Source: Isoetes taiwanensis
Taxonomy: Eukaryota > Streptophyta > Lycopodiopsida > Isoetales > Isoetaceae
NCBI GenBank assembly: GCA_021234155.1
Contig: JAJEKV010000031.1
Coordinates: forward strand, 2,757,055 to 2,821,054
Reading direction: 5' to 3'
DNA: 64,000 bases
A model generated the notes under the pieces. That model was given only the letters and a program-made list of their open reading frames with translations, did no database searches and was not told where the DNA came from. The translations under genes and the position numbers were made by a program. Shown here one piece after another: positions 12,096 through 24,501 of the stretch; the first letter of the stretch is position 1; each line of letters starts with the position of its first letter.

Positions 12096-15000
12096 AGGAT
12101 ACAGACCATCTTTGTCTTCCTAGAAGGCAATACAGCCACAATTGGATTTGTGAAAGCTAGGCAGGGTTGCAACTATGCAGATTTGAGAAAGGCAATTTAT
12201 GAAGATGAGCTGGAAGCTTTGCACAACTGTCGCTTTGTTTTTCTAGGAGAAAGGAGCACACCTTTATCTTCAAAGCAAGAAGAGCGATACAGTCTCACAA
12301 CAGCTGAAGTTCATTTAAGGATAACTGAGGTGAGAGTAGATGAAGTGGATGTTTTAGAGGAGATTGATGATCCCAAAGCAAAGAGGGCCAAGACATCCAT
12401 AGTGGACGTTGAGAATGAAGGCGGGGATGAAGGTGGTACCGAGAGTATTGAGAAATCAAGTGTAAATGTAGCAAATAATACGAAGAGGTTGCAATCCAAG
12501 TTGGCTACAAAAGCTCAGTTACACAAGTGGAACAAGGTATATGACACATTGGTTCGAGAATTAAGACAAAGTGGGCGGCTAGATCAATTTGAGCTGATGA
12601 CGGGAGATTTTGATGGCAAAGCCAAGCCATATGTTTGGTGCATTGAATGCAACATGCGCTATGGTACAGGGACCAAGAATACTATTTGCAACTTCTTTAA
12701 AAGCCATTGTACTTCACGGATCCATGAGGAAAACTATGCAAGGCATGTGCTGGAGCTTAAAATTTCAAAGATGGATAATGAGGAGAGGATAGAGGACATA
12801 GTGGAGCGTAACATGCTGGCAATTAACAAGTGCTTCTCAGATGTTGTTGTCCCGTTTAGAGAGAAGTCCGGTGCTTTATTCGAGGTGTACAAGCCTAGTT
12901 TATTTGGTTACGAGGACTGTGACAAGATTTGTATTGCTTGTGTTGTTTGTCAGAAGACACTTAACATGTTTCCAAAAGCTGGCTCTTTGGATCGTAACAT
13001 GGAAGAGCATCTCGGCAGTGCTAGACATATAAAAGAAACTCTCAAGACTAAAAGGAAGGCTTGTGGTACTTCTTTAGATCAATCGCTATTTATGTTTGTG
13101 CAAGTTATAACTAATGCAATTTATGTTTACTTTTGTTGGCAGCTACTACTACAAGGACTGACGATGCATCTTCAAGTGACAAAACTAGTAAGTGTATCAT
13201 TAATTAATTGCTTTGTACTCATTATAGAATTACGTATATAGAAAATGCTTATAGGTGGAGGTTGTTTAGATAATTTATATTGGGGTTATTGGCAACCAGA
13301 ATACCGATATGGCTCAGATGTACACTCTCTTAAACCATTTTTAGATGAGTCTAGACCGGGGCATTATTGGTTTTGTGAGCCTAAACTTCATGCTACACTT
13401 GAGATAAATGGAGAACAAATTGTTATCAATGGGGCGTTTAGGCATATAAATTGTTGTAGGGTTAGTAATGATGCTAAACCATTTGACAATTATTAATGTT
13501 CTAATTGCGCAAAGATTCCCAAAGAGAAGGATTTCTATATGAGAGTGAAGAGAGAAAGTAAGAGCTCAAAGCTAAGAGGATTAAGAGATCCAAGTTCACA
13601 TTTAAGAGTGGACTATCTAACAAACATGGAAATGCTTAATACAGCAAAGGAAGCAAGGGCCGAGGTAAGGAGATTGAAGAACGAGTTAATATTTTGTAGA
13701 AAGAGAGTTGTTACCCTTTCAATTAGATCACGCACGATACGAGAGAGTCTATCCAAATCCATGAATAGGAAAGATGTTAAGAAGTTTTGTGCTGATATTA
13801 TGGAAGCGCATTATGGAGGAAAGTTTGATGGTAGACCCGGCCTGTGGGATTTTTTAACAGATATTGCCCAAAACATCATCTGGCCTGGTCACAAAAAGAC
13901 GCTATAAAAGCACCACCAAAGAATTATTTGAGACTATAAAGATTTGGGGAGGAAGACGCATGCATAATTTCTTATCTATTAATTTTGCGGGTCATAGCAT
14001 ATCAACAACGATGAGATCTACAAGGTAAGAGCTTTACTTACACATTGGGCATTAATGAAAGTACATTTATACACTTAGCCAAAAGCTACAGCAAGCATAT
14101 GAAGGAGTTGTCTTTGAGTGAGGGACGATCTGTACCTGTAATTGTGGCAGAAGATGAAACGGTAATCAAGGGCGTTGTTCGTTGGGTTGCACGGGACGAT
14201 TGTTTGATTGGTTTTTGTGGCCCGATGGAAGACCATAAATGTGACTCGTCTTTCTTTGTAGTTGTTGGATCCAAAGATACAGGTTATAGTACCATAACAC
14301 AAGCATTTGAACATAATATGGTTTTCATTGTGAACCCTTTACATCCTAGATTACCCAAACTGGTATTAGCTATTCAACTTACTTGCAATAAGTTTGATGC
14401 AGCAGATGTAAGAAAGCAATGGAAAATTATACATGAATTTTGAAGTTCACATTTAGCATATGTTATTGGACCACTTATTGGGCATAGTTCCGATGGGGAT
14501 GCTCGTCGTAGAAAATGCATGGTTGCAGATTATACCGCATTGAAAGGACCAGGCAAATGTTATGCAATTCCATGGGAAGGATGGGTCTTTCATGCAGCCA
14601 TACTAGACGGTGGTGGAGTATATGGTCTACACGACCAAGATTTTATTCATAATGGTAAGAATCTTATCAATCCATTAGATATTACATGCAGGAGGTTATA
14701 CCTAGGCACGGAACTGGCCACATTGAACGATGTTTGGCATGTATTTAAAACATGCCAAGGTCATGGTTTAGAGGTAGGAGATGTAGAGAGAAAGGATCGA
14801 CAAAATTGGAGAGCAGCACAACGAATATGTTCAAGAAAAGTGCAAGCGTGCTTAAGGAGCCTCAGAGAGGATAAAAATAAGCCGCCAATGAGAACCCATG
14901 GAACTGAAATCTATTTATCAATTGCGTCACTTTACATTGACATTTTTCTATCACCTTATATGGATCTAAGAGCTCGAGTGGAAGTTGCAGCAACGGTTTC

Positions 15001-16566
15001 CTTCTTTCTTAGGTTTGTTGACATACTCGTTTATACTTTTGACAATGTATGGGACTGAATAAGATAGCATTTTGTTCCTTTTTAGGTTATGGAGATTGTG
15101 GCTTCTAAAACATGACACTCATTCTTTGAAGAAAAAATTTGTTAGTAGAGAAACTTTTATGGATATTCAACTATCCTGTCATTATGTAGTACTGTTGATC
15201 AGATATTTTAGGAACAACTGCAAGACCCTTCCCCGTTCCTTTACATTGCACAGATCGATGCCTGTGAAAATTTCTTTCAAAGGTTCGGTGGTATGGTGAG
15301 AAACGAAGCGCTCATATGATGGAGCACTTGTTAGAGAGTGCGAGCGCCTAAATCGAAAGTGGCGTAATTTCGTGCTTTGTCCACTTAATATTTCCAAATG
15401 CATTACGCCGAAAGCAAGAAAATATATGGCAGCTTTTAGAAAAGAGATTGGGAGATGATGGGAAGGAAATAAGTTGTAACTTAGCAAATTATACTGACGT
15501 TAGCACAGATGACAAGATTGTCGAGGCACTAAAACATGGATTTGAGAGTGCCAAAGGCATGTGCAAAGCAATAGACATCACTTGCATGGATGACAATGAC
15601 GGAGCATCTTGGTGGGAGACACCATGGAAGTTTGAGAATTTTTTCCATCAAGATTACTATAAAGAATTAGAGCGTGTTCATGTAGCAGACGAATTTGATC
15701 TAACATTAGAAAATGATGATGGAACCGTCGAACAAAAGGCATGTGCAAAGCAATAGGCATCACTTGCATGGATGACAATGACGGAGCATCTTGGTGGGAG
15801 ACACCATGGAAGTTTGAGGATTTTTTCCATCAAGATTACTATAAAGAATTAGAGAGTGTTCATGTAGCAGACGAATTTGATCTAACATTAGAAAATGATG
15901 ATGGAACCGTCAAAGTATCTTTAGAGCAAGAACAAGAAGTTGATGCTCATATTGCTGCAAAATTAGAATTAAGTCATGTATTAGATGAATTGCTGGATGA
16001 AAAAGGTTATGGTACAAGCATACAAGTTGAATGGCATGTTGAAATGGACGGTAAACTGATTTGCAAAGCCACATTAGTGAGCCAATTGAATGGTAGCCCT
16101 TGGCTTTCCAAGGACAGATTAAGCAAGGTAAAGTCCCACGTCTATCCACTAACAAGCCAAAACTTAAATGATGCAACACTGTTAGGTATTGGATCAGATT
16201 GTGTAGTGCACTTTGAGATTGAAACAGTTCCAAGGATGCAAACAAGAAAGCGCAAATGCAAAGAAGATACCTCGCTTAAGAAAGATACTCCAGAAGATGT
16301 ATGGTATCTAGGTAGAGCGCTCAACATGCGAAGGAAGTCCGACGATCATGGAAAGAAAGCAGGGAACCTATTGATTTAGCTAACCGTCCTTCTCATGATG
16401 TGCAGATTAATCTTGCATGGTACAATGCACATGAAACTGCAAAAAAGAAGCATTTGTTGTTTACTTATGACTTGGCAGATAGCCAAGAAATTTCTCTTGA
16501 GTCCGTGATTTCATTGGCTTGTCTAACTTATGATCCTATTACACATAATTATACTCTAGATCGCTG
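12096..16566 (+). pseudogene. Degenerate transposase-like gene, family with AEDET / HSSDGD / ACENFF motifs
   Basis: I recognise a family of long uncharacterised proteins found in several eukaryotes. The first large exon (from TGCAG at 12095) holds Cys/His pairs (WCIECNMRYG, CIACVVCQ). GT-AG introns near 13061-13141 and 13188-13253 preserve frame. Next come a CSNCAKIPKEKDF zinc motif, a basic coiled stretch, and the core: VIVAEDETVI (Asp near 14153), NPLHPRLPKLVLAI, HSSDGDARRRK (Asp near 14492), HDQDFIHNGKNLINPLD, FVSRETFMDIQLSCHYVVLL and DACENFFQRFGG (Glu near 15266). That order suggests a DDE-type active site, an inference. A TAA after FDNY, frameshifts near 13900, 14030, 15220, 15440 and 16330, a stop at 14441 and an internal 182-bp duplication make it non-functional. 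Confidence 0.65.
15553..15911 (+). repeat. 182-bp tandem duplication breaking the pseudogene frame
   Basis: Copies at 15553-15734 and 15735-15911 begin AAAGGCATGTGCAAAGCAAT and are nearly identical. The period of 182 is not a multiple of three, so the second copy is out of frame with the first and introduces an early stop (after KACAKQ). High identity indicates a recent event compared with the other lesions. Confidence 0.9.
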
Positions 16567-19500
16567 AAAACAAGCTACGCTGAGGTGATGACTTTATAAG
16601 GAACCAACAAAAAGGTTGTTTTTATTTTAATGCATGTTTACTTCTTACATAGGCTAACACTATTTCCTTGTTGCAGATAAGAAGGGAAAGAAAGTAGTTG
16701 TGTAGATCATACATGCTTTTCAGCTCCATCCATAATACATGCTTTTTCAATGCATGTAACTGATATTATAGAAGGCATTTATTCTCTCTAATTTGGATGT
16801 GAATCTCAAGACTATTGTTGGATCTGCAACTTTGACTAGTTTTCTAGTCCATCGGCAACCTGGTTTGTTATTGCTTGCTTTAAAACTTATTTGGTCATTA
16901 AAGCCTATCCACCGATGAGTAAGGCATAATATTTTGGTGTAGAACATTTGATGTTCTTGCATTATGATAATTTTTCTTTGGTGAGTAGCATTGTCAAAGC
17001 GATGCTAACAAGCCTGAAATGTAAGCATTAATTTGTAAGCAAGACAAATGAACTCACATACCTACGGAATGGTATCTAGGTAGAGTAACAAACCAAAAAG
17101 TTAACCATCATGGAAAAAACTTAACCTATTGAAGCATAGTTAACTCAAGCTTTCAAGTTTGATGATTCCTTAGTATTGTATGGTAGGAAGTTTGATGATT
17201 ATGCAAAATGAAGTTTGAATCTTTCCTTATTACTTATGGAATTATTGTAGCAATTGAGATGACAGAACCGATGTTTATGTATGAATCATGAAAGTTGTCT
17301 TTGCTTGTGATTATGCATAAAAAATAACAAATACCCCGCAAAAAAGAAAACAAGTTGATGTGCGTAATGTGATCTACATGTGCATGTTATATAGTAGAAC
17401 CGAAGGCAAAAGGTAGATTCTAAATCCGTGTCTTGGCTTTTACAAAGACTAAGGCATTAGGGCTTTGTTTCATGTTGAAGGTAAACGTTAAGATTATTCT
17501 CAACCCGGAATAAGGGCATTAACATTTATGAATGTGACATGCGACCGGATAGAAGAATCATGCCTAATCGATCATCCATGCAGCTCCATAAATGAAAATA
17601 TATGTTTTTCAATATCATGATAGCCCGACATAATTCTTGATTGATTTATTCATCTAATTTGATCCGTGAACCTCTCAAACTATTGTTCAAATATCCTGTT
17701 TATGTCAGTTTTCTAGTTCATCGGCAACTTTAACATGTAACCATGCTTTTTAAAATAAGATAAGATTTAAACAATCCTTATCGACTTGCCACAATCTATT
17801 TTTTACACAATCCATGTTTTTAAAAATCCATGTCCACAATCCATGTTATTTAAAACGACCCATAAAACGACTTGTCATAAAAATTGAATCTAAAAGCAGA
17901 ATTCAACTTTCATGGCACGCACACCCTTAAATAGGTCTCCTCCCCCAAGAAGAAGGGGAAAAATTATAGCCATTATGAATAAGGGTGGCATACAAAAAAT
18001 GCCCTTCCCTTAAAAGGGCAAAAATTTGATGATTCCTTTAAAATAAGGGCAAGGATTTAAAAAGCCTTTGAAATTCTATTCACATCAATAGTTTGAATGT
18101 ATATCCTTATTCTATATATTATTCTAAAAAGCAAGAAATTAAAAATCTATAACTACAAAAATGAAAGTTGTGAAATCAAAATTAAAAATAAAAAAAAAAC
18201 AAAAGTTGGAAGAATAAAGGATAATTGTTGAAGAAAAATGGGATCTACTTCTGCATACTATATAGTTCAACCGAGATGCCCCATTGATCAAATTCGAAAT
18301 TGAGTTCCCAGAGTGATCAAAATCACACATGGGCAAAAAATTTTCATGTTAGACTCATAAGCATGCATTCTCAATTCAAATTTCGAATTGGGCATTAATG
18401 CATTTATAACATTTGATTCATATGAAAAACCTAGAAGATTTTAGTGCTCTGCTTCCAATTCCTTGCATTCCTTTGTATTTTGTTTGCTTTAAAAATATTT
18501 GAATATTCTTGCTAGCCTTTTGTTGCATTCTTCCATTCTTTATTGTCCGATCAACAAATTTACACTTGAAATCTCAAAAAGGGTTTAAATTCTTTTATAT
18601 TCAATATGATATGTTTATAAACATATAAACTTTATGTTATTTTGAAACATTACTTTTAAAGATAAATGATAAGATTTAAAGACAAATGTTGTTTTATAAT
18701 GACTTTTGCCAAATAAGGGCATTTTTACATTGCACCATAAAATAAAAAAATCCATGTCCAAAATTTTGTTATTTAAAAAGGACCTCAAAAACGCCTTGTC
18801 ATAAAAAAAAGTAGGGTCTACCCTTATAAGTAAACTCTAAAGGGTCTATGCATTTATTAATACTCAACTCAAGATCTTTGTGATAAAACTAATTGTAGGA
18901 TTTCACCCGACTTGGCCAAACCATCCCTTATGTATGAAAAATCATTCCACGATATAACTAGGATCTTATAGTGAATTGCAAATCGAAATTAAAGCAACAC
19001 TGTTGAAAGATCTTAAGATAAGCTCTAGAGCCGACAATTAATTGATCACCATGAATCATCACTAATGTAAAAAATCCCTTGACACAAATCGTTTCTAGAT
19101 ATATAATTCTTGACTAGAGTAGAACCCTACCTTGCTTTTCTTATTTCCTAACCCTTCCCACTAACATGCCATTACTTTAGTAAAAAACACATCCACAGTA
19201 ACATTTCGTTGACACTATGTCCTTAGATCTCATCAACATTTACGTCGTGTGACATCTACGGTGTGCAACGACATTACAATATGTGCAACCTTTTATTATT
19301 TTTGGTGACAACAAAAAGGATGTGGGGGGGTGTGAAACCACTAGACTAATGTCTATCTTATTACTACACTAGACCACTAGTGTATTTGTCTATCCACTAG
19401 ACCACTAGTGTATTTTTAAGATAGATAGACAATATTACGGAACCAATGTACATTTAAAACAAGAAAAACTAAAGGAACCATTGAAATTAAAGAGATCGAT

Positions 19501-19690
19501 AAATAATGCATAGTAGTCCACTTTCCAATATGGCATTTGAAGTGAGACTTTGTTACATATAGAGATTTCACATGACACTAACAAGCCAAAGATCATTCCT
19601 CGTATATGTCTGGTTTATGCCATCCAATAATCTCATGCCTCGTATGTGTTGTTGATTGACCTAATAAGATGTTTGTGGATGTGTTGTTGA
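16567..19690. other. AT-rich spacer with a relic copy of the pseudogene tail
   Basis: Positions 17066-17150 resemble 16298-16385: both have GGTATCTAGGTAGAG, then CATCATGGAAA or GATCATGGAAA, then AACCTATTGA. This indicates a decayed partial duplication of the preceding pseudogene. A short exon-like ATAAGAAGGGAAAGAAAGTA follows a TTGCAG near 16677. The rest is AT-rich with no supported gene. Confidence 0.45.
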
Positions 19691-20388
19691 TTGGCCATGC
19701 ATGAGATTAATCAAACACATATATAATTATTTCTCCAAAGATTCGATTCTTTTGTGCTTTCTTATTCAAACGACACCTATCCATATTTTCAGGTTACTTT
19801 TTTTCCTGGGTACAGGGATTTTTGGATGTGGATTTCATTCCTCGTCTTCACCGGAAAACATGGTGAGCGTGAAAACGAAGACTCGTTTAGCAGCAACTTC
19901 CCCTTTCTTTTTGGTTGTCGCCATAGCTTCACCGCCGTCATAGCGCAATCCAAGAACATGGCGAGCGTGAAAAGAAGAAGACTCGTCTAGCAACTATTTT
20001 TGTTGTCACCATAGCTTCTCCACGATTTACAGATATTACTCTCTTAGGTCGTTGCTTTCAGTAAGGATTAAGCAGGGTTCTAGCTTAGAAACTTGTGACA
20101 GGGAAGATTGGGCTAGAGAAAAGTCGATACAGCAAAGCATGGAGGCACGATTTGCTTTCTCCTGTTGGCAGCTGGATCCATGGCCATAGCCAGCCAGGCT
20201 GTTCCAAAACCTGGAAATAGAGGTGTCAATTAGGAAAAATAGGGTTAGTCATCTGTCCTGCATAAATACATGAGGATTGTTTGTGGCCGATGTGAGTATT
20301 CATGCTAAAATTTTTTCTGATAGCCATTTGCAGGTAGGACGGGAAACTCGGATATGGGATCTTCTCCGACACAAAGCAGAGGTTTTGG
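19691..20388. other. Spacer with a ~100-bp imperfect duplication
   Basis: A segment with AACATGGTGAGCGTGAAAA...GACTCGT...GCCATAGCTTC (from about 19858) is partly repeated from about 19956. Short frames here are not convincing genes. Confidence 0.35.
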
Positions 20389-20829
20389 TTGCTATGTGAA
20401 AGCAGGGATGCAGAGGAGCCTCAAGAAATTTATTGGCCTTATAAAGATAACATATCTTGGTCCAAAACAGCAACCCTATATGGCTCCTTGCATCATGATA
20501 CAGATGAAAAGGAAGATTTAAGCCTGAGAGGCCTTTACTTACTTGCAGATGCTGCTGTTTCTTTGATACAACATGAAAAAGGAAATGACAAAAGTCCTAC
20601 TTCTTCAAAAGATTATTTAGGGCATGTTTCAAATGAGGAAGTAAGCTGTGCATTAAAGGAGCAGAAGCAGAATATCGGTTTGGCAAAGAATGTTGAAGTA
20701 AGTAAGGTACAGATCGAAAACAATGTTAATGGTAGACGAAGAAGAATGCCTGGACGATTCCAGGATTCTATTTTGGTTTCATGGAAAAAGAAAACGATGT
20801 TAAGCCGTAATATGTTAGGTTGCACTTAG
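20389..20829 (+). CDS. Unidentified open frame, 146 codons or fewer
   Basis: The frame is open from 20389 to a stop at 20829. The composition looks protein-like, with a hydrophobic segment LSLRGLYLLADAAVSLI and a basic patch GRRRRMPGRFQDS. I do not recognise the family. The first ATG is not supported by any context, and splice borders are not obvious. It lies just before a receptor-kinase fragment in a different frame. It may be an exon of a gene, a gene fragment carried by a mobile element, or a chance frame. Confidence 0.3.
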   Translation: MLCESRDAEEPQEIYWPYKDNISWSKTATLYGSLHHDTDEKEDLSLRGLYLLADAAVSLIQHEKGNDKSPTSSKDYLGHVSNEEVSCALKEQKQNIGLAKNVEVSKVQIENNVNGRRRRMPGRFQDSILVSWKKKTMLSRNMLGCT

Positions 20830-20850
20830 TAATCTAAGGAGAGAACTTTA

Positions 20851-21069
20851 GTGGGAGCAGGGATGGATGATGAGTTACGTCAGTTTGTGAAGTTGGCCTG
20901 CTCATGTGTTGTAGTATTTCCAAAGGACCACCCATCTATGTATGAAATATTCCAGGTTCTTAGGGCCCTTGGGGAGAAATATAATTTAACTGATTATGAT
21001 GATGAACTCCATGTAGAGCTTGGTGATGGCGAGTCTGCAAATTCCTCAAGGCAAAATGGCCAATTATGA
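20851..21069 (+). pseudogene. Receptor-like kinase C-terminal fragment (BIR-like)
   Basis: The frame reads MDDELRQFVKLACSCVV, then PKDHPSMYEIFQVLRALG, then an acidic tail. This matches subdomain XI and the C-terminus of plant leucine-rich-repeat receptor kinases of the BIR group, where the usual form is DDE..QF.KVAC.CV and P.ERPTM.EVYQ.LRA. None of the ATP-binding or catalytic kinase motifs is present upstream. The fragment therefore looks like a broken copy or the last exon of a gene captured by a repeat. Confidence 0.7.
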
Positions 21070-22440
21070 AGAAAGTGGCTTTCATAAAATATTGTTTAGT
21101 GATATGCATGCACTGATTGTCCAACCAGATTGTATTGATTGGATTAAAAGGCCAATCCTGTGCCTTTGTAGTGTCCTTTCTTCCTCTTGTGTGTATCTTA
21201 TCTCAGGAGCAAATTTTCTCATGTTCATATTCTGTCTTTCATTTGTTTTTTATGGAGGGCAAGGTCCGCTGCACCAAATAATTCCATGGCATATCTATGT
21301 TGCATATTATACATGTTTGGGTTATGGTTTTTTAAATGGTATTGAACATATTTGTTTAACTTGGATATCTGTTTGCAAATGGTTTTCTGAGAATTGCAGG
21401 TGCTGAACAAATGTATTTGTACAAATAAGGTACCTTTCCACTGTTATGGAGCTTTTGATATGTTTGTCATTGTTGCAAATGCATTAGGTGGAATCTTTTC
21501 TTTTTTCGGGAATCTTTCTGACCCTTATGTAATATTTTGGACGTATTCTAAAGTATAGCATGTGACAAATGCATGTTGGACGATTGGAAGTTTTAAGCTT
21601 TAACCATAAAATATTCATTGTTTGAGTTTCCTGCCATTTCAAGCATTTATATGTGTTGCTTGTGTCCATGCAATCTACAAAAGCAGAAGGTCCGAAGAGC
21701 ATTTCCGGCAATAACATGACCCAAAATATGGATGAAAAGAAGATGGATTGGTCTTCAGTCCAGTGGAAGAGAGTCGTCGTGCCTCTTCCTTTGTGTGTCT
21801 TGCTTGCTGAAGCAAGGTTAACCACAAACATAAAAATTGTACATTTTAAGCTCAACAATATGATGATTAAACTTCATCAAGGCACAAGGCATACCTCCAA
21901 TCCATTGTTGTGCAGTTTTTAACCATGGGGTTTAGTGAAGTGCACGTATAGACTAACATTTTCAAAATCTTACCTAAGATCGCATCAGCCCAACAATCAA
22001 ACTCTGTCTTATTTAAACATTGGCAATTTTAGATGGTTCAGGGGTTTGATGCATGTAATGTAGTCCACTTCCACGATTGCACCTTCATGGCCTTGCTTCC
22101 AATTGCAACTCCATTACCTTGCTTAAGCATAGGGTTATGTTGCACCTATGTTCTAAAGTTTCTAGTTTACTGTTCTTATATGCATTGTGAAATAATCATT
22201 ATTTATTGCACTTCTACATATTATAATTAGTACACAATAGTTTCTCATTTATAGTTCTTATAATTACACAATAGTTAAAACTTAACTATTTTTTTTCAGT
22301 GATTAGAACATTTGGCATGATACCATTTTGGATGCTTGGACAATGTGATAAGCTTCATGATTTGATTATGGGATGCCAAATCTGCGTGAATGTAAAACGT
22401 TTGACGTGAAGAACATTCACATCAGAGTGCAATTTGAGAA
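21070..22440. other. Spacer, nothing recognised
   Basis: There are several open frames of 60-130 codons on both strands, without family resemblance or splice support. No repeats of note. Confidence 0.35.
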
Positions 22441-22590
22441 AACGTCTAGGAGGTAGAACACAACGTTGTTCTAACTTCGCACACATTTTCAAACCAATAA
22501 GTGGGTCACAAAGAAAACGTCTAGGAGGTAGAACACAACACCGTTCTAACTTCGCACACATTTTCAAACCAATACGTGAGTCAAGTGAAG
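22441..22590. repeat. 75-bp tandem duplication
   Basis: AACGTCTAGGAGGTAGAACA begins at 22441 and again at 22516. The copies also share TTCGCACACATTTTCAAACC and AATAAGTGGGTCA/AATACGTGAGTCA. The period is a multiple of three, which explains the long open frames on both strands. Confidence 0.85.
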
Positions 22591-23229
22591 AGAAATGTTC
22601 GCGGCGGCCTTGGCCGCCGCGATAAATTTCTTGTATATGTATATGAAAATAGCCCACAATTGAAAAGGTAATTAGGATGCATATTACGTCAAGAGCAATG
22701 GTTATAAAAGGGTGATATAAAATGAGTAGACATGAGCATTTTGACATTCAACTTCACTAGTTCAGTGCCACCTGCCATTGGGTATAATGTTAAACAGAAC
22801 AGATGGAGCTGAGAGGGAGTGGAGAGGTGAATAGTTGTTGTTATAGATGAGAACTTTGCAGGCCCAATTCATCATACATGAACTAGAATCCTTTTGAATA
22901 ATGTAAACCTCAACAGAATCCCACAGAATATAGATATTCCTTGAGATTATCTCTACTATCGAAATCATTATTTACCTTAACGTATTTTTGTATTATCTAG
23001 AATGCCAATGTGGGCTTTTACGTCGTTTAAGGGTGAGGTGCAAGGCGAGGTGGTGGATGAGCCGTGGAGGTGGCGAGGCCTCGCCCCTTACATTGCAAGT
23101 AAATCTACTTTAAGGGTTGCATTTTTGCGAGAATTTGATGATGTAGAAATACTATATGGGATGTGCTTGTAGAGGGATCAGTAGCGCGTATGAAAGGGGG
23201 TTTTCACTATGAAATGTGGTAGATAAGGG
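22591..23229. other. Spacer with small GC palindromes
   Basis: CGCGGCGGCCTTGGCCGCCGCG near 22599-22620 and GGCGAGGCCTCGCC near 23074-23087 are perfect palindromes in otherwise AT-rich sequence. No gene is supported. Confidence 0.45.
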
Positions 23230-23294
23230 GTTTATGCCTAACCCCAGGAACACAGATGCCATATAAAAATATATATAGAGGTGAATCCCCTGGG
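23230..23294. mobile_element. Relic end of the CCCGGGGG MITE family
   Basis: On the - strand the sequence from 23294 reads CCCAGGGGATTCACCTCTAT, then ATATGGCATCTGTGTTCCT. This matches the end of the MITE at 49489 (CCCGGGGGATTCACCTCTAT, then TATGCCACGTGCGTTCCT). No partner end was found to the left, so only one end or a truncated copy remains. Confidence 0.55.
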
Positions 23295-23299
23295 GTGTA

Positions 23300-23580
23300 G
23301 GCCTGAGGTCGAGAAAGGCAGCTCAGAGTAAAAAAGGCATGCCCGAGGGCCTTTTTTGATATGCAGGTTGAGAAAGGCACCTTAGAGTGAAAAAGGCGCA
23401 TCTGAGGGCCTTCTTGATTCGGGTTGAGAAAGATAGCTCAGAGTGCAAAAGATAGGTATGAAAGCGTTTCTCTCCTTGCAGGTCGAAAAAGACAACTCAG
23501 ACTAGAAAAGTCAGTTCTAAGGGCCTTTGACGACTCGCAAAGCAAGAAAGGCAACTAAAAGTGAAGGCTAATCGAGAAAG
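23300..23580. repeat. ~59-bp tandem repeat, about five copies
   Basis: The motif GGTTGAGAAAGGCA-CTCAGAGTGAAAAAGGC recurs with variants starting near 23308, 23367, 23424, 23482 and 23543. Most copies also contain TGAGGGCCTT. Divergence increases to the right. Confidence 0.75.
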
Positions 23581-24461
23581 ATAGGAGTGCTAGACTAAAC
23601 AATTAGACATCCCTTTTTCTTATTAAAAAATGAACAACATTCATATATCATATCATATTACTATACCGTTGTTCACATGAACAATGTGCCGAACCTACTT
23701 GCCTTCAAACATCATGGAGCACAAATTATGTCTAATTCGACCTAATTATCCTTAACCCTGTTTGCAAGAAAGTCCTTAAAGTGAGGGATGCAACACTGTG
23801 CCTAGTTACCTCATTGTTGCCATGTAACTTTGTATTAGGAACTATAGAATAGAATAGAATTGAACGCTTTTCATCATCCACGAATTCCAAGTGACCTATG
23901 GGACCGAAAAGAGGAGCGCAATAAATGTATTACTATTCGGATTAAAAAAACTCTTGTCCCAAAGGGTTTCGAGGAAAAAACTATAGCACTAATAAGAATG
24001 CTGACAAACTGTACAAATATACATCATATTTTGGTATATGTTAAGGCAGTGTTCGAGGACATAGCTGAGCCCACATATCCATGACCTCTTGAAGATACGA
24101 TCCCAGTAACCGCACCGAAGCCATGCTCAATGTCACATGCAGCGGCTGGCTAGGCCTGATCAACTCAGTATAGCATGCCCAGATGTCATCATATATTGGA
24201 CAGCTCTGAAGAGTGACATTCATCCTCAAAAGCTCCCACTTAGCAGCACTAACAAGGCTTGTATTGTCACAGCTCCTCAATCCATCTATCTGTCTCAGTT
24301 CGGAGGCGGTGTGCATCTGTGAGAATTGAGACAATGAATCTGTGTTTTTGCATGGGCAAATGGGATTTTCCTCTTTGAGCATCTATATTCATTTTTTTCT
24401 CAACCACGCAATCTTTTGTCCTTAAAAGATAGAGCATGGGAGAACATCGAGATAAAAAAAC

Positions 24462-24501
<40 letters not shown>

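Noticed and set aside
23300-23580. Regularly spaced repeats that could suggest a CRISPR-like array
   Set aside because: The whole unit, not just a short repeat, is conserved between copies, and the DNA is plant nuclear. It is an ordinary tandem repeat.
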